A stretch of DNA of 64,000 bases from Brucella daejeonensis (GCF_014199265.1 NZ_JACIJG010000001.1:186001-250000), one strand, 5' to 3'; shown: positions 18,290 through 28,470, counted from the stretch's first letter. Notes: a model not told the origin generated them from the sequence alone. A program made the numbers and translations.

Positions 18290-19938
18290 ACAACGGATCG
18301 ATGAACAAATCAGGGAACGAAGTTCTGCTTTCCGTCCGCGATCTGTCGGTCGCCTTCCGCCAGAATGGCGAAGAGCGCATTGCCGTTGACCGCGTGTCCT
18401 TCGACATTGCCGAAGGCGAAACGGTGGCGCTTGTCGGCGAATCGGGATCGGGCAAATCCGTTTCCGCACTTTCGGTGCTGAAACTCCTGCCCTATCCGGC
18501 AGCGAGCCATCCTTCCGGCGAAATACACTTCAACGGCCGCGATCTGATGCAGGCTCAAGAGCCGGAATTGCGGCGTGTGCGCGGCAACGATGTCGCGATG
18601 ATCTTTCAGGAGCCTATGACATCGCTCAACCCGTTGCATAGCGTCGAGCGGCAGGTCGGCGAAATCCTGCGCGTGCATCAGGGCATGGGCGATCAGGCAT
18701 CGCGGGCGCGCACGCTGGAGCTTCTGAACGAAGTCGGCATTCGCGAACCGGAAAAGCGCCTGTCCGCCTTTCCGCATCAATTGTCCGGTGGGCAGCGCCA
18801 GCGCGTGATGATCGCCATGGCGCTGGCCAACAAGCCGAAACTGCTGATTGCAGACGAGCCGACAACGGCGCTCGACGTGACCGTGCAGGCGCAGATTCTA
18901 AAACTTCTGGCCGAGTTGAAAGCCGCACAAGGCATGTCGATGCTGTTCATCACGCATGATCTGGGCATCGTGCGCAAGATCGCCGACCGGGTTTGCGTGA
19001 TGAGCAAGGGCAAAATTGTCGAAGCCGGCCCGACAAGGGAAATCTTCGAGAATCCGCAGCACGATTACACCAAACACCTGCTTGCCGCCGAACCGAAGGG
19101 CGAACCGCCCGCAGCCAATCCGGCGGCAAAGACCGTGATGGAAGGCAGGGACATTCGCGTCTGGTTCCCGATCAAGAAGGGTTTCATGCGCAAGACCGTC
19201 GATCATGTGAAGGCGGTGGACGGCATCGATATCAATTTGCGCGCCGGACAGACATTGGGCGTGGTAGGCGAATCGGGTTCCGGCAAGACGACGCTGGGGC
19301 TGGCGCTGTCGCGCATGATTTCGTCCAAGGGCGAGATCAGTTTCGACGGACGCGACATTGCAAAATTCAGCTTCAAGGACATGCGCCCGCTGCGCCGCGA
19401 AATGCAGATCGTGTTTCAGGACCCGTTCGGCTCGCTCTCGCCGCGCATGACCATTGCCGACATCATCGCCGAAGGGCTTCTGGTGCATGAGCCGAAACTT
19501 ATCCCCGATGAGCGCGACGAACGTGTCGTGGCGGCTCTACGGGAAGTGAACCTCGACCCCGAAACCCGCTTCCGCTATCCGCATGAATTTTCCGGCGGCC
19601 AGCGCCAGCGAATCGCGATTGCGCGCGCCATGGTTTTGAATCCCAAATTCGTCATGTTGGATGAGCCGACCTCGGCGCTCGACATGAGCGTGCAGGCGCA
19701 GGTGGTCGATCTCTTGCGTGCCTTGCAGAAGAAGCACGATCTCGCCTATCTTTTCATCAGTCACGATCTGAAAGTGGTGCGGGCGCTGGCCAATGACCTG
19801 CTGGTGATGCGCAATGGCAAGGCGGTCGAATATGGCGCGGCAATGGATGTGTTCGCCAATCCGCAGACCGACTATACCAAGGCGCTGATGGCTGCGGCCT
19901 TCCATATGGAGGCAACCGAAGGAGGGGTAAAACAATGA
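18286..19938 (+). CDS. yejF: peptide ABC transporter ATPase YejF (two fused ATP-binding domains)
   Basis: This 550-residue protein carries two complete ABC ATPase domains in one chain, which drive the YejBE permease. Domain 1 has Walker A GESGSGKS, signature LSGGQRQR and Walker B LLIADEP. Domain 2 has [16 protein letters not shown] and VMLDEP. No domain looks degenerate. The start at 18286 overlaps the yejE stop (ATGA); the frame is open upstream but only inside yejE. ATG 18301 is an alternative. The gene overlaps ghrA by four bases. Confidence 0.94.
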   Translation: MNNGSMNKSGNEVLLSVRDLSVAFRQNGEERIAVDRVSFDIAEGETVALVGESGSGKSVSALSVLKLLPYPAASHPSGEIHFNGRDLMQAQEPELRRVRGNDVAMIFQEPMTSLNPLHSVERQVGEILRVHQGMGDQASRARTLELLNEVGIREPEKRLSAFPHQLSGGQRQRVMIAMALANKPKLLIADEPTTALDVTVQAQILKLLAELKAAQGMSMLFITHDLGIVRKIADRVCVMSKGKIVEAGPTREIFENPQHDYTKHLLAAEPKGEPPAANPAAKTVMEGRDIRVWFPIKKGFMRKTVDHVKAVDGIDINLRAGQTLGVVGESGSGKTTLGLALSRMISSKGEISFDGRDIAKFSFKDMRPLRREMQIVFQDPFGSLSPRMTIADIIAEGLLVHEPKLIPDERDERVVAALREVNLDPETRFRYPHEFSGGQRQRIAIARAMVLNPKFVMLDEPTSALDMSVQAQVVDLLRALQKKHDLAYLFISHDLKVVRALANDLLVMRNGKAVEYGAAMDVFANPQTDYTKALMAAAFHMEATEGGVKQ

Positions 19939-20891
19939 GCGAAACCAAGGGCAATATCCTTCTGGCGATTACCGACTGGGACCCGGAAATCTGGCTCAAA
20001 ACATTCAAGGAGCACGCGCCCGACCGTGCAATCGTAACGGACCGCACTGAAAACGATCCGTCGATCAAATATGCGCTGGTGTGGAAACAAAAGCCCGGGT
20101 CGCTGGCCAATCTGCCCAATCTGAAAGTGATTTTCTCGCTTGGCGCGGGCGTCGATCATGTCTTCCGCGATGACCGCATCCCCGATGTACCGCTGGTGCG
20201 TATCATCTCCGGCGACCTGACCATGCGCATGACTGAATATGTCGTCTGGCAGGTGCTCGACCATCACCGCCTCGGCTATCGCTATCGCAAGCAGCAGCGC
20301 AATCATGTCTGGCATGAAGATCGCCGCCAGCCCGCCGCCCATGAAGTGACTGTCGGCATCATGGGGCTTGGCGTATTGGGTCGCGATGCGGCGGAAAAGC
20401 TCAAAAACCTCGGCTTCAATGTCACCGGCTGGAGCCGCCGCCCACAGGAAATCGATGGTGGAATAACCTATCACGGCAAGGACGGTTTTGCTTCATTCCT
20501 GAAAACCGCCGATATTTTTGTCTGCTTGCTGCCACTGACGCCCGACACGAAGGGCATTCTCTCCATGTCAATGTTTGCACAGATGAAAAGCGACGGCCCG
20601 CTTGGCGCGCCGGTGCTGATCAATGCCGGACGCGGCGGCTTGCAGAATGAAGCCGATATTCTGGCAGCACTGGATCGCGGACTGCTTTCCGCCGCAACGC
20701 TCGACGTGTTCAATCAGGAGCCGTTGCCATCCGATAGCCCCTTCTGGGACCATCCGCGCGTGACGATCACGCCGCACGCGGCAGCCAGTTCTTCGGCGAC
20801 CGCGCTGGTGCCGCAGATCATCCGGCAGATTGAAGCCTTTGAACGCGACGGTACGCTGGAGCACGTTGTCGACCGCAATACCCAGTATTAG
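19935..20891 (+). CDS. ghrA: glyoxylate/hydroxypyruvate reductase A
   Basis: This 318-residue D-2-hydroxyacid dehydrogenase reduces glyoxylate and hydroxypyruvate with NAD(P)H. The nucleotide motif GIMGLGVLGRDAAEKL lies near residue 139, and the catalytic Arg (NAGRGGLQNE), Glu (FNQEPLP) and His (TPHAAA) are in place. GhrA-type proteins differ from GhrB by this short lid and by the SLGAGVDH segment. It is coupled by a four-base overlap to yejF, so it is the last gene of the peptide-importer operon, although a metabolic link is not obvious. Its stop codon overlaps that of the convergent aconitase X small-subunit gene. Confidence 0.9.
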   Translation: MSETKGNILLAITDWDPEIWLKTFKEHAPDRAIVTDRTENDPSIKYALVWKQKPGSLANLPNLKVIFSLGAGVDHVFRDDRIPDVPLVRIISGDLTMRMTEYVVWQVLDHHRLGYRYRKQQRNHVWHEDRRQPAAHEVTVGIMGLGVLGRDAAEKLKNLGFNVTGWSRRPQEIDGGITYHGKDGFASFLKTADIFVCLLPLTPDTKGILSMSMFAQMKSDGPLGAPVLINAGRGGLQNEADILAALDRGLLSAATLDVFNQEPLPSDSPFWDHPRVTITPHAAASSSATALVPQIIRQIEAFERDGTLEHVVDRNTQY

Positions 20892-21304
20892 GCAGCGATC
20901 TCGATTCCTCCATCCTCGCCGACCGTCACCCGATGGTCGGCGAGTTGCTTTTGTGTCTCGCGGTCGAGTTCGACGGCAATCGGCACATCAAGCCTCATTT
21001 CACGCGCGACGATCAGGCCGAGAAGCAGGATCGCATCAGGCTCGTGCAAAACGATAGCCGCAGGCGCGTGCCCGGCGTGAACCAGTTCCAGAAGCACGGC
21101 GGCAGCCGAAGACGAGCCGATAGTCCCCGGCAGACATAGAACGCGACCGGCGATGCTGGTCCCGTGTTCAGGATGGCGCACATCGGCGATACGTCCGCTT
21201 TTCGGATCGACACCGCCCCAGAAACTGATCGGCGCGGACAAAACCAGCGCCTCAGCCTCGGCGCCTTTTCCCGCAACAAGGATCGTGGCTTCGAGCCTGC
21301 TCAT
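20888..21304 (-). CDS. aconitase X small subunit (swivel domain, DUF126)
   Basis: This 138-residue protein matches the small, swivelling subunit of aconitase X. The segment RVLCLPGTIGSSSAAAVLLEL (residues ~51-71) is the family active-site loop with its run of Ser. It overlaps the large-subunit gene by four bases (ATGA), so the two polypeptides are made together and form one enzyme. Characterised bacterial aconitase X enzymes dehydrate cis-3-hydroxy-L-proline, and archaeal ones act in a mevalonate pathway variant. The first is more likely here, but no hydroxyproline or proline racemase gene lies nearby. Confidence 0.85.
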   Translation of the reverse strand: MSRLEATILVAGKGAEAEALVLSAPISFWGGVDPKSGRIADVRHPEHGTSIAGRVLCLPGTIGSSSAAAVLLELVHAGHAPAAIVLHEPDAILLLGLIVAREMRLDVPIAVELDRETQKQLADHRVTVGEDGGIEIAA

Positions 21305-22557
21305 GCCGCTTGCTCCTCAAAAACAGGACTGCCCGCGACGGCGCTTTCCACGCATTCCTCCAGCGAGCCGTAAAGCACGCCATAACCTGTATTGCCCGGC
21401 GCATAATGGGCAAACTTGCCAGAATTCGTCATTAGAACCGCATTATCCTTAGCTGGCAAAATAGGCGTAACGACCACACAGGTATCCGCCACGATGACAA
21501 CACCAGCTTTTTCCAATGCCTGCCTGCGTCCATCCTTTTCAAGCTCCGCCAATGCATGACGCCCCGTACAGGCATAGAGCGGTACGGCGAGCCTGCGCCC
21601 GGCGATGGCGCGTTCCAGTCGATCGAACTCGGCAACGGAAAGATGCGGGCTGCCGATGGCAACCGCATCGATATGATCAACATACTCGACCGTGGACAGG
21701 CGCTTGCGCGTTGCATCGATCATGGCTTGTGTGACATGGATCACGCCTTCCGGCTTTTGATGCTGAAGCGCGGTGGCAAGATCAGGGGCCTCCGGCGTCA
21801 CGCCTGCGATATGGAACAGCCCGACCGAACCGACCGAAGCGCTGGCTGCACCAAAGGCCTTCAGATCGTCTTCGCTCGGATGCACAGCACCGCCCGTGAC
21901 AACACCGATATTCGTGCCAACACTGCGCCCGAACAGATTGCCCAAAATGGGCCATGCCACTTCCGTACGCAAAAAGGCCGGATCGATAGCCGAAATGTCG
22001 AGCACCACTGTGGCGCGACGGTTTTCCGTGCGGTGCAGGCCGTAATCAGGTGCGCGCCCCGCAATGGCACAGGCAATATCGAGAAAATCGCCATAGCGGT
22101 TGGTACGGGCACCAAGCACCGAATTGCAAAACACGACAGCATTGGATTCGCCCCAAGCCACATCCGTGCCTTTTTCCGGGCGATGCCCCGCCTGATAGGG
22201 CGCGCAGGTCCATGTCGGCTCGCAGCCGAGCTTGATATAGGCGCGCATCATGCGCTTGGCCATTTCGGCTTCATGAGCCGGCAAATGATTGCGCGAACAG
22301 CCAGTAAGATCGATGGAACCGACATTGAGCGTCGAGCGGATTTTGACCTTCGCGCCGCCCTCTACCAGCTTCTCGGCAAAAAGCGTACCGCTGTCACCGT
22401 GATAGAGCGCGCCATCGATATGGGCGGAAGCAATCGGCAAAAGACGGGTCGCGCCCATCAGATGCGCGGTATCAGCGACAATGCGCATGGCCATCGCCGC
22501 GCCCTCCCCCTGATCGCCTGCGGCTATCGACCGTTCTTCATCGTCAAGCGTCAGCAA
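21301..22557 (-). CDS. aconitase X catalytic (large) subunit (DUF521)
   Basis: This 418-residue protein is the catalytic subunit of aconitase X, an iron-sulfur (or metal) dependent dehydratase related to aconitase. Seen are TGCSRNHLPAHE (Cys 87), the CAPYQAGHRPEKG loop (Cys 118), CNSVLGARTNRYGD (Cys 144), GAVHPSEDDLKAFG, and DTCVVVTPI (Cys 360), with SGKFAHYAPG near the C-terminus. Candidate cluster ligands are among these cysteines. It starts six bases after the moeB stop and overlaps the small subunit gene, so the three may share a transcript. Function as cis-3-hydroxyproline dehydratase is inference. Confidence 0.87.
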   Translation of the reverse strand: MLTLDDEERSIAAGDQGEGAAMAMRIVADTAHLMGATRLLPIASAHIDGALYHGDSGTLFAEKLVEGGAKVKIRSTLNVGSIDLTGCSRNHLPAHEAEMAKRMMRAYIKLGCEPTWTCAPYQAGHRPEKGTDVAWGESNAVVFCNSVLGARTNRYGDFLDIACAIAGRAPDYGLHRTENRRATVVLDISAIDPAFLRTEVAWPILGNLFGRSVGTNIGVVTGGAVHPSEDDLKAFGAASASVGSVGLFHIAGVTPEAPDLATALQHQKPEGVIHVTQAMIDATRKRLSTVEYVDHIDAVAIGSPHLSVAEFDRLERAIAGRRLAVPLYACTGRHALAELEKDGRRQALEKAGVVIVADTCVVVTPILPAKDNAVLMTNSGKFAHYAPGNTGYGVLYGSLEECVESAVAGSPVFEEQAA

Positions 22558-22562
22558 CCTGA

Positions 22563-23333
22563 TCAGCCCTTTTTGCGCGCTTTATAGCGGACGGTTTCAA
22601 AACGGACATTCAGCGCATTATAGAGGAGCAGTCGTCCCACCAGCGGTTCGCCAATGCCGGCCACCAGTTTGATGACTTCCATCGCCTGCAAGCTGCCGAT
22701 CACGCCCGGCAATACGCCCAAAACGCCGGCTTCGGCACAGGACGGCACGGTTCCGGGCGGCGGTGCTTCCGGGAACAGATCACGATAGGACGGGTTCGGC
22801 GCGCCATCCGGGCCGGTTGCATAGGGCATCAGCACGGTGACGGTGCCGTCGAAACGCCCCATCGCGCCTGTGACAAGCGGACGGCCCACCTTTGCCGCCG
22901 TATCGGCCACAATATAGCGCGTGGCAAAATTATCCGATCCGTCCACCACCACGTCGAAACCTGCGATCAGCGCCTCCGCATTCTCCGCATCAAGCCGGAG
23001 CTGATGGCCTTCAACCTTCACATGCGGATTGATGCGCACAACTGCGCCAAGAGCGCTCTCGACCTTCGCCTGACCGACATTTCCCGTGTCGTGGATCACC
23101 TGCCGTTGCAGGTTCGACAGCGAAACCGTGTCGTCATCGACAATGCCAAGTGTGCCGATACCCGCCGCCGCGAGATATTGCAGCACGGGCGCGCCAAGCC
23201 CGCCAGCACCGACAACCAGTACGCGGGCGGCTTTCAGCTTCTGCTGGCCCGGCCCACCGATTTCCGGCAGCACGATATGGCGCGCATAGCGCTCAAGTTC
23301 TTCGGATGAAAAAGGCTTCGATAGTGCGTTCAT
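22563..23333 (-). CDS. moeB: MoeB/ThiF/HesA-family adenylyltransferase
   Basis: This 256-residue E1-like enzyme adenylates the C-terminus of a small sulfur carrier such as MoaD or ThiS. It shows GxGGxG nucleotide binding (VVGAGGLGAPVLQYLAAAGIG), DDDTVSLSNLQRQ, GSDNFATRY and the conserved Cys in PSCAEAGVLG. The CxxC zinc pairs present in E. coli MoeB are absent: the usual C-x-x-C before LFPE is replaced (PSYRDLFPE), and no pair is found at the C-terminus. The start MNALSKPFSSEEL is chosen; a GTG eight codons upstream is possible. Whether it serves molybdopterin or thiamin cannot be decided here. Confidence 0.85.
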   Translation of the reverse strand: MNALSKPFSSEELERYARHIVLPEIGGPGQQKLKAARVLVVGAGGLGAPVLQYLAAAGIGTLGIVDDDTVSLSNLQRQVIHDTGNVGQAKVESALGAVVRINPHVKVEGHQLRLDAENAEALIAGFDVVVDGSDNFATRYIVADTAAKVGRPLVTGAMGRFDGTVTVLMPYATGPDGAPNPSYRDLFPEAPPPGTVPSCAEAGVLGVLPGVIGSLQAMEVIKLVAGIGEPLVGRLLLYNALNVRFETVRYKARKKG

Positions 23334-23383
23334 GATGGCCGAACATAGGCCGATCACAGAGCGCTGTCAGCGGATATTTTGCC

Positions 23384-24538
23384 TCACATCCGTGTCAGTT
23401 GGCCGGCAGACACGTTGAAAAACTGCGCATCGCCGCCAAGCGCGTCGAACAGCGCGCGATCCGTGCCGGTCATGAAAGCCTGCCCGCCCAGATCGTCAAG
23501 AATGCCGAAGAGCGCGGCTCTGCGTCCCGTATCGAGATGCGCGGCAATCTCGTCCAGAAGCAGGATCGGCGCCATGCCGGACAGTTCGCCGGTCAGCCGC
23601 GCATGGGCCAGCACCAGACCGATCAAAAGCGCCTTCTGTTCGCCCGTCGAGCAAAGTGCTGCGGGCATGGATTTCGGCCTATGCTGCACGACGAGATCGG
23701 TGCGGTGCGGACCTTCCAGTGTGCGCCCGGCAGAACGGTCACGCGCACGGCCGTCACGCAATGTACGGCGGAAATCCTCCTCCAGATCGAGTGCCGCCTC
23801 CACACCGATGCGCTGTTCCAGCGCGCCTTCCAGAAAACAGTCGGCTTTCGGAAATGGACCTTCGGTGGGAAGCCGCTCGATCATGGCTGCGATCAACCGC
23901 ATGGCTTCGGCGCGCGCCGCCGCGATCGCGGTGCCCAATTCCGCCATCTGTCTTTCGATGGCATCCAGCCAGCGGTCGTCCATATTGCCGTCATTGAGGA
24001 GACGGTTGCGGCTGCGCATGGCTTTTTCATAATCGAGCACGCGCTTGCCATGCGCAGTGTCGATGGCCAGAACCATGCGGTCTAGAAAGCGCCGCCGGTC
24101 GGATGCGCCACCGGTAAAAAGCCCGTCCATGGACGGCACGACCCAGAGAATGCGCGCATAATCGAGAAGCTCGTCGCCGGATGCTGCGATTGCGTTGATA
24201 CGCACCTTGCGCCCGCCTTCGCCGCCGCCTGCGGTTCCGGTGCCAATCTCGGCCTCACCATAGATCATGCAATCGAGGGTTGCATGGATGACAAAACCAT
24301 CTTCGGCGCCGTTGCGCGCCACATCGTCATAGGCTGCGCGACGAAGCCCGCGCCCCGGTGACAGAAAGGAAACCGCCTCGATGAGATTGGTCTTGCCGGA
24401 GCCATTTTCACCGGTCAGCACCACGTGGCCGGGGCCAAGCGGCAGCGACAATTCGGCATAATTGCGGAAATTGACAAGCTTAAGCCGCCGGACCGAAACC
24501 CGGTCGGGGCGGCTTGTTATATCGTCTTTTATATCCAC
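23384..24538 (-). CDS. recF: DNA replication and repair protein RecF
   Basis: RecF (384 residues from this start) is an SMC-like ATPase that directs RecA loading at gaps together with RecO and RecR. The sequence shows Walker A TGENGSGKTN, the ABC-type signature STGEQKALLIG and Walker B ILLLDEIAAHLD. It lies beside dnaN and dnaA, the classic cluster. The start is a GTG at 24538, chosen for family length; another GTG at 24574 would add 12 residues. Neither has a strong ribosome binding site. Confidence 0.92.
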   Translation of the reverse strand: MDIKDDITSRPDRVSVRRLKLVNFRNYAELSLPLGPGHVVLTGENGSGKTNLIEAVSFLSPGRGLRRAAYDDVARNGAEDGFVIHATLDCMIYGEAEIGTGTAGGGEGGRKVRINAIAASGDELLDYARILWVVPSMDGLFTGGASDRRRFLDRMVLAIDTAHGKRVLDYEKAMRSRNRLLNDGNMDDRWLDAIERQMAELGTAIAAARAEAMRLIAAMIERLPTEGPFPKADCFLEGALEQRIGVEAALDLEEDFRRTLRDGRARDRSAGRTLEGPHRTDLVVQHRPKSMPAALCSTGEQKALLIGLVLAHARLTGELSGMAPILLLDEIAAHLDTGRRAALFGILDDLGGQAFMTGTDRALFDALGGDAQFFNVSAGQLTRM

Positions 24539-24614
24539 AATCGGGTTCTTTGCGGGGCTTTTCCAGCGAGACACCGGGGGCTGTCGAGATTTTGGTTATG
24601 ACGAGCCGAAAATG

Positions 24615-24720
24615 GTGGGGTTTGAGAACCGGAGCGGAATGTACTTTTGGGTACATGAGCACCGGAAGCGAAAAACCGCGCCATTTGCAGGCCGTCAGAA
24701 CCGAAATATCCCAGCCCCAC
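24615..24720. repeat. probable interspersed palindromic element between dnaN and recF
   Basis: The ~106-base stretch is bounded by GTGGGG (24615-24620) and CCCCAC (24715-24720) and contains a perfect hairpin ATGTAC/GTACAT (24639-24644, 24651-24656). Its right end runs into the dnaN stop codon. It resembles short dispersed elements I associate with Brucella and rhizobial genomes; the copy number cannot be seen from this window. Confidence 0.5.
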
Positions 24721-25838
24721 TAGACGCGCATCGGCATGAGGACGTAGAGCACATCTTCATCGCCCGTGTCGCGCACCAGCGTCGGCGAACCGGCATCGGC
24801 CAGCATGAAGACGGCATCGGAGCCTGAAAGCTGGCTGGTGATGTCGAGCAGATATTTGGAGTTGAAACCGATATCCAGCGGGTCGGCATCGTAATCCGCC
24901 GCCAGTTCATCGGTTGCGCTGCCCGAATCGGGATTGTTGACGGTGAGCATGAGCTGACCGTCGGCAATCGAGAGCTTGACTGCACGGCCGCGCTCGCTCG
25001 AAATGGTCGAGACGCGATCCACGGAAGCGGCAAAGCTCTGGCGGTCGATGGTGAGCTTCTTGTCATTGCCAGACGGGATGACGCGCTGATAATCCGGGAA
25101 AGTGCCGTCGATCAGCTTGGACGTGAGCACGACCGAGCCGACCGTGAAGCGAATCTTGGCGTCCGAAAGCTCGACCGTCACGACCACATCCGGCACATCG
25201 ACCAGTTTCTGCAATTCGGCGACCGTCTTTCGCGGAATGATGATGCCCGGCATACCTTCCGTGCCCGCCGGCGCTTCCAGTTCGGCGCGGGCCAGACGGT
25301 GACCATCGGTCGCGACCGCGCGTAGCTTCAGGGCGCCGTCGCTTTCGATGGCATGGAAGAAAATACCGTTCAGATAATAGCGGGTTTCTTCCGTCGAAAT
25401 CGCAAATTGCGTGCGGTCGATGAGGCGCTTCAGCGCCTGCGCATCGATGCGGAAGGAATGAGTGAAGCTGCCCGCCGTCAGTTCCGGGAAATCGGACTGC
25501 GGCAGACATTGCAAACGGAACGAGGATTTGCCGGAAATGACCGACATGGAGCCGCCGTCCGGGTTGGTGGACAGCATGATTTCCGCACCGTCCGGCAGCT
25601 TGCGCACGATGTCATAAAGGAGATGGGCCGGGACCGTCGTGGCACCTGCCTGCTCCACCATCGCGGCGGTCGCTTCATTGACTTCGAGGTCGAGGTCGGT
25701 CGCCTTGAGCGCCAGGCTTCCGCCTTCGGCCTGGAGAAGCACGTTCGACAGAATCGGTATGGTGTTGCGGCGTTCCACGACGCGATGGACGTGGTTGAGA
25801 GATTTGAGAAGGTTCGATCGCTCTAGGGTAACACGCAT
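24720..25838 (-). CDS. dnaN: DNA polymerase III beta subunit (sliding clamp)
   Basis: DnaN (372 residues) is the ring-shaped clamp that tethers polymerase to DNA. It starts with the typical MRVTLERSNLLKSLNHVHRVVERRNTIPILSN and ends with YVLMPMRV, the conserved C-terminal segment that joins the partner-binding pocket. The three topologically equal domains are complete by length. The frame remains open 13 codons upstream of 25838 but these are not family-like. It lies 202 bases downstream of dnaA on the same strand and upstream of recF. Confidence 0.96.
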   Translation of the reverse strand: MRVTLERSNLLKSLNHVHRVVERRNTIPILSNVLLQAEGGSLALKATDLDLEVNEATAAMVEQAGATTVPAHLLYDIVRKLPDGAEIMLSTNPDGGSMSVISGKSSFRLQCLPQSDFPELTAGSFTHSFRIDAQALKRLIDRTQFAISTEETRYYLNGIFFHAIESDGALKLRAVATDGHRLARAELEAPAGTEGMPGIIIPRKTVAELQKLVDVPDVVVTVELSDAKIRFTVGSVVLTSKLIDGTFPDYQRVIPSGNDKKLTIDRQSFAASVDRVSTISSERGRAVKLSIADGQLMLTVNNPDSGSATDELAADYDADPLDIGFNSKYLLDITSQLSGSDAVFMLADAGSPTLVRDTGDEDVLYVLMPMRV

Positions 25839-26040
25839 GTTCAAACGCACTCGCTCGCTGGGACAGGGCGACTGCATCCGAGGGGCAGACGGCCCTAGTC
25901 GATAGGGCGCCGGAGGCGCCGGAAGGTCCGCTAAAGTGGCAGATTTTTAATGGGAAAAGCAAGCCCGCGCCGTGCCGCATGGTGTCATGGCGAGGGCTTT
26001 TTGTTGATAACCGCCGTTGATAGCGGGGAAGCTTCGCCGG

Positions 26041-27678
26041 TCAGGCGGCCTGATCGTTGATGAGGCGCTTCAAAAGTTCCAGTTCCTGCGCGAGCTTGGT
26101 GTCGGCGCCGACCAGATCCTCGATCTTGCGCACGGCATGGAGAACCGTGGTGTGATCGCGACCGCCGAAACGGCGACCGATTTCCGGCAGGGAACGCGGC
26201 GTCATCATCTTGGCGAGATACATCGCAACCTGACGCGGCTTGACGATGGTGCGCGTGCGGCGATTCGAGAGGAGGTCCTGCTTCGAAACGTTGTAATGGC
26301 GCGCCACGATGCGCTGGATTTCCTCGATGCGGATGCGCTTCGGCTCGCCGACCCGGGTCAGATGGCCGAGCAGTTCGTCGACGCGATCGATGGAGATGTT
26401 CGGCTCGAAGGACTGGCGGAACAGAAGCTGGTTGAAGGCGCCTTCCAGCTCGCGGCCCGATCCGGTGACCGTGCGGGCGACGTGGGAGAGAATCTCTTCA
26501 CCAATATCGAGGCTCGGGTCCTCATGCTGCGCAACGCTCAGCCGGCGACGCAGCATTTCGACGCGCATATCGTAATCGGGAGCGGCCACTTCGAGCGCAA
26601 CGCCACCCTGAAGGCGCGAGCGGACACGAACGTCGAGCGATTCCAGTTCCGACGGCGCGCGGTCGGCGGCGACCACGACCTGCTTGGCGCTGTCGAGCAG
26701 CGTGTTCAGGAGATGGCAGAACTCATGCTGGATCGACTTGCCCTGCAGGAACTGCATGTCGTCGATGACCAGAAGATCGATGTCGCGCAGCTGTTCCTTG
26801 AACGACAGCGCATTGTTGTCGCGAATGGCGGTTGCAAAACGCCACATGAAATATTCCGCCGTCAGATAGACGACGCGGGCCTTTTCCTGGCGCTGGAGCG
26901 CGGCGGCGGCAATAGCCTGCAGAAGATGCGTCTTGCCGAGGCCGACGGAGGCGTGGATGAAAAGCGGATTGAAGCGAACGGCGCTGGAACTGGCTTCCGC
27001 AATCGTGCGGGCTGCCGCAAGAGCGACCCGGTTCGAGGCGCCATCGACAAAGGTGTCGAACGTATAGCGCGGATCGAGCGGCGAGCCGAGGACGGAGCCG
27101 GAAGCGGCGGCCGATTCCGCGACAACGGCCGAACCGCGCTTTTCACCGCCCGCCATATTGCCAAAGGACTGGCTGCCAACGGACTGGCCGACCGGAAATA
27201 CCGTCTTTTCGCGCATGGCAACCGCAGGCTTGGCTTCGGAAGCCTCGCTGTTTTCGGCAGGCGCCGCGCTGCGCACCACGCGGCTGACGCCACGGACCAC
27301 GATCTCGACCTTGAGAATCTGCGGATTTTCTTCCTGCCACAGCTCGGTCAGGAGTTCGGAATAATGATTATTGATCCAGGAACGCAAAAATGCGGTCGGA
27401 ACCGACAGGCGCACGATGCTCTTGGAAATATCATCGAGCTTCAACCGGCCGAACCAGCTCGAATAGATTTCGGTTCCAACGCGCGCCTTCAGCTTTGCCG
27501 TGAGGCGCTCGAAAACATCATCCCTCGCACCGGCATCCAGCTCGACCGGGCGCTTGTCATTGCCGCCAGCAGAAGACCCGTGGACACGGTTCGCATGCGC
27601 ATCATCACCCATCGTTGCCGTCGATTTGCCGGTCATCATTGCCATCGTCTCGCCTGCCTTCACATTCGAACGCGCCAT
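26041..27678 (-). CDS. dnaA: chromosomal replication initiator DnaA
   Basis: DnaA (545 residues from this start) binds DnaA boxes and opens the origin. Domain I spans about residues 53-130, a variable linker follows to about 200, then the AAA+ domain with Walker A ASVGLGKT (243-250; the usual first Gly is Ala, as I believe is common in this group), Walker [13 protein letters not shown], and the C-terminal helix-turn-helix ending in [11 protein letters not shown]. The N-terminus before residue ~45 is poorly conserved, so the true start could be a later ATG, for example MAMMTGKS at residue 12, which has AGGCGAG upstream. It heads dnaA-dnaN-recF. Confidence 0.94.
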   Translation of the reverse strand: MARSNVKAGETMAMMTGKSTATMGDDAHANRVHGSSAGGNDKRPVELDAGARDDVFERLTAKLKARVGTEIYSSWFGRLKLDDISKSIVRLSVPTAFLRSWINNHYSELLTELWQEENPQILKVEIVVRGVSRVVRSAAPAENSEASEAKPAVAMREKTVFPVGQSVGSQSFGNMAGGEKRGSAVVAESAAASGSVLGSPLDPRYTFDTFVDGASNRVALAAARTIAEASSSAVRFNPLFIHASVGLGKTHLLQAIAAAALQRQEKARVVYLTAEYFMWRFATAIRDNNALSFKEQLRDIDLLVIDDMQFLQGKSIQHEFCHLLNTLLDSAKQVVVAADRAPSELESLDVRVRSRLQGGVALEVAAPDYDMRVEMLRRRLSVAQHEDPSLDIGEEILSHVARTVTGSGRELEGAFNQLLFRQSFEPNISIDRVDELLGHLTRVGEPKRIRIEEIQRIVARHYNVSKQDLLSNRRTRTIVKPRQVAMYLAKMMTPRSLPEIGRRFGGRDHTTVLHAVRKIEDLVGADTKLAQELELLKRLINDQAA

Positions 27679-28313
27679 TTTTGGCGCTTGTCATTTTTTC
27701 CTGCCCGGAACCGCGGATCGTGACCCGTTCAGTCCGATAGGTACTCACTCACACTAGCTCCGGCGCACGGCGCGGAAGCTGAACACAAACTCAAACGGTC
27801 CCGTCAGGACCACACCCGGATACTCCTTCCCGGCGACCCTTTTACGACTCACAACACTTTTACCGGAGGCTGATTGCCCGGAACGAAACCTGTCACAACC
27901 ATTCAATTGTCGGGGAGATGCCAAAAACGGCATTCCGGTTAATGAATGGTAAGCAATCAACCATGAGGAACCGCGGACCTTACGACCAGAATATAGCACT
28001 CGCGGGCAGTGATACCCACGTCAACAGTTTCGCCAATTGATGCTAACTCCGGGCCAGTGGCCCACCCCTCTTATGCCCTGACTTTAGCGAAGCCTCGCCG
28101 CAAAGAGCAAGCCTCGGAAAGCCACATTTTTCTGCCAAAGCCTCTTGCATGGGTCCTTGCGCCAAGCAGGGAATCGGATGCCAACGAAATAACACCTTTG
28201 GATTCAATGTGTTTTCATACCGCAATTTTTAGGTGGTCCTGATATGTTCTGCTTGAAAATAAATTTAAAAAAATTCCTTGACTCAATTCCCCTTCCGAGT
28301 CCCTAAACCGCCC

Positions 28314-28332
28314 TGTGGATAACAGTGGATAA
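28314..28332. promoter_or_regulatory. pair of DnaA-box-like sites
   Basis: TGTGGATAA at 28314-28322 is the exact complement of the consensus TTATCCACA. AGTGGATAA at 28324-28332 differs by one base and has the same orientation, one base away. They lie about 40 bases from a 20-base A/T run. Confidence 0.65.
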
Positions 28333-28470
28333 AGCTCCGTAACCGTTTGAAAAGAGTAATCAAATCGAAACGGCCCGGAATTTCATCTTCCCATAACATC
28401 CCTCCAGGGCATTGAAAAATCCTTACAATTCAGGGATGAAACCGGGAAAATCGGCCTTTCGGAAAAGCGC

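Noticed and set aside
21301-22557. Ring-opening amidohydrolase (AtzD/barbiturase) identity for the 418-residue protein
   Set aside because: The Cys-containing motifs and the overlapping DUF126-type small subunit fit aconitase X, not AtzD.
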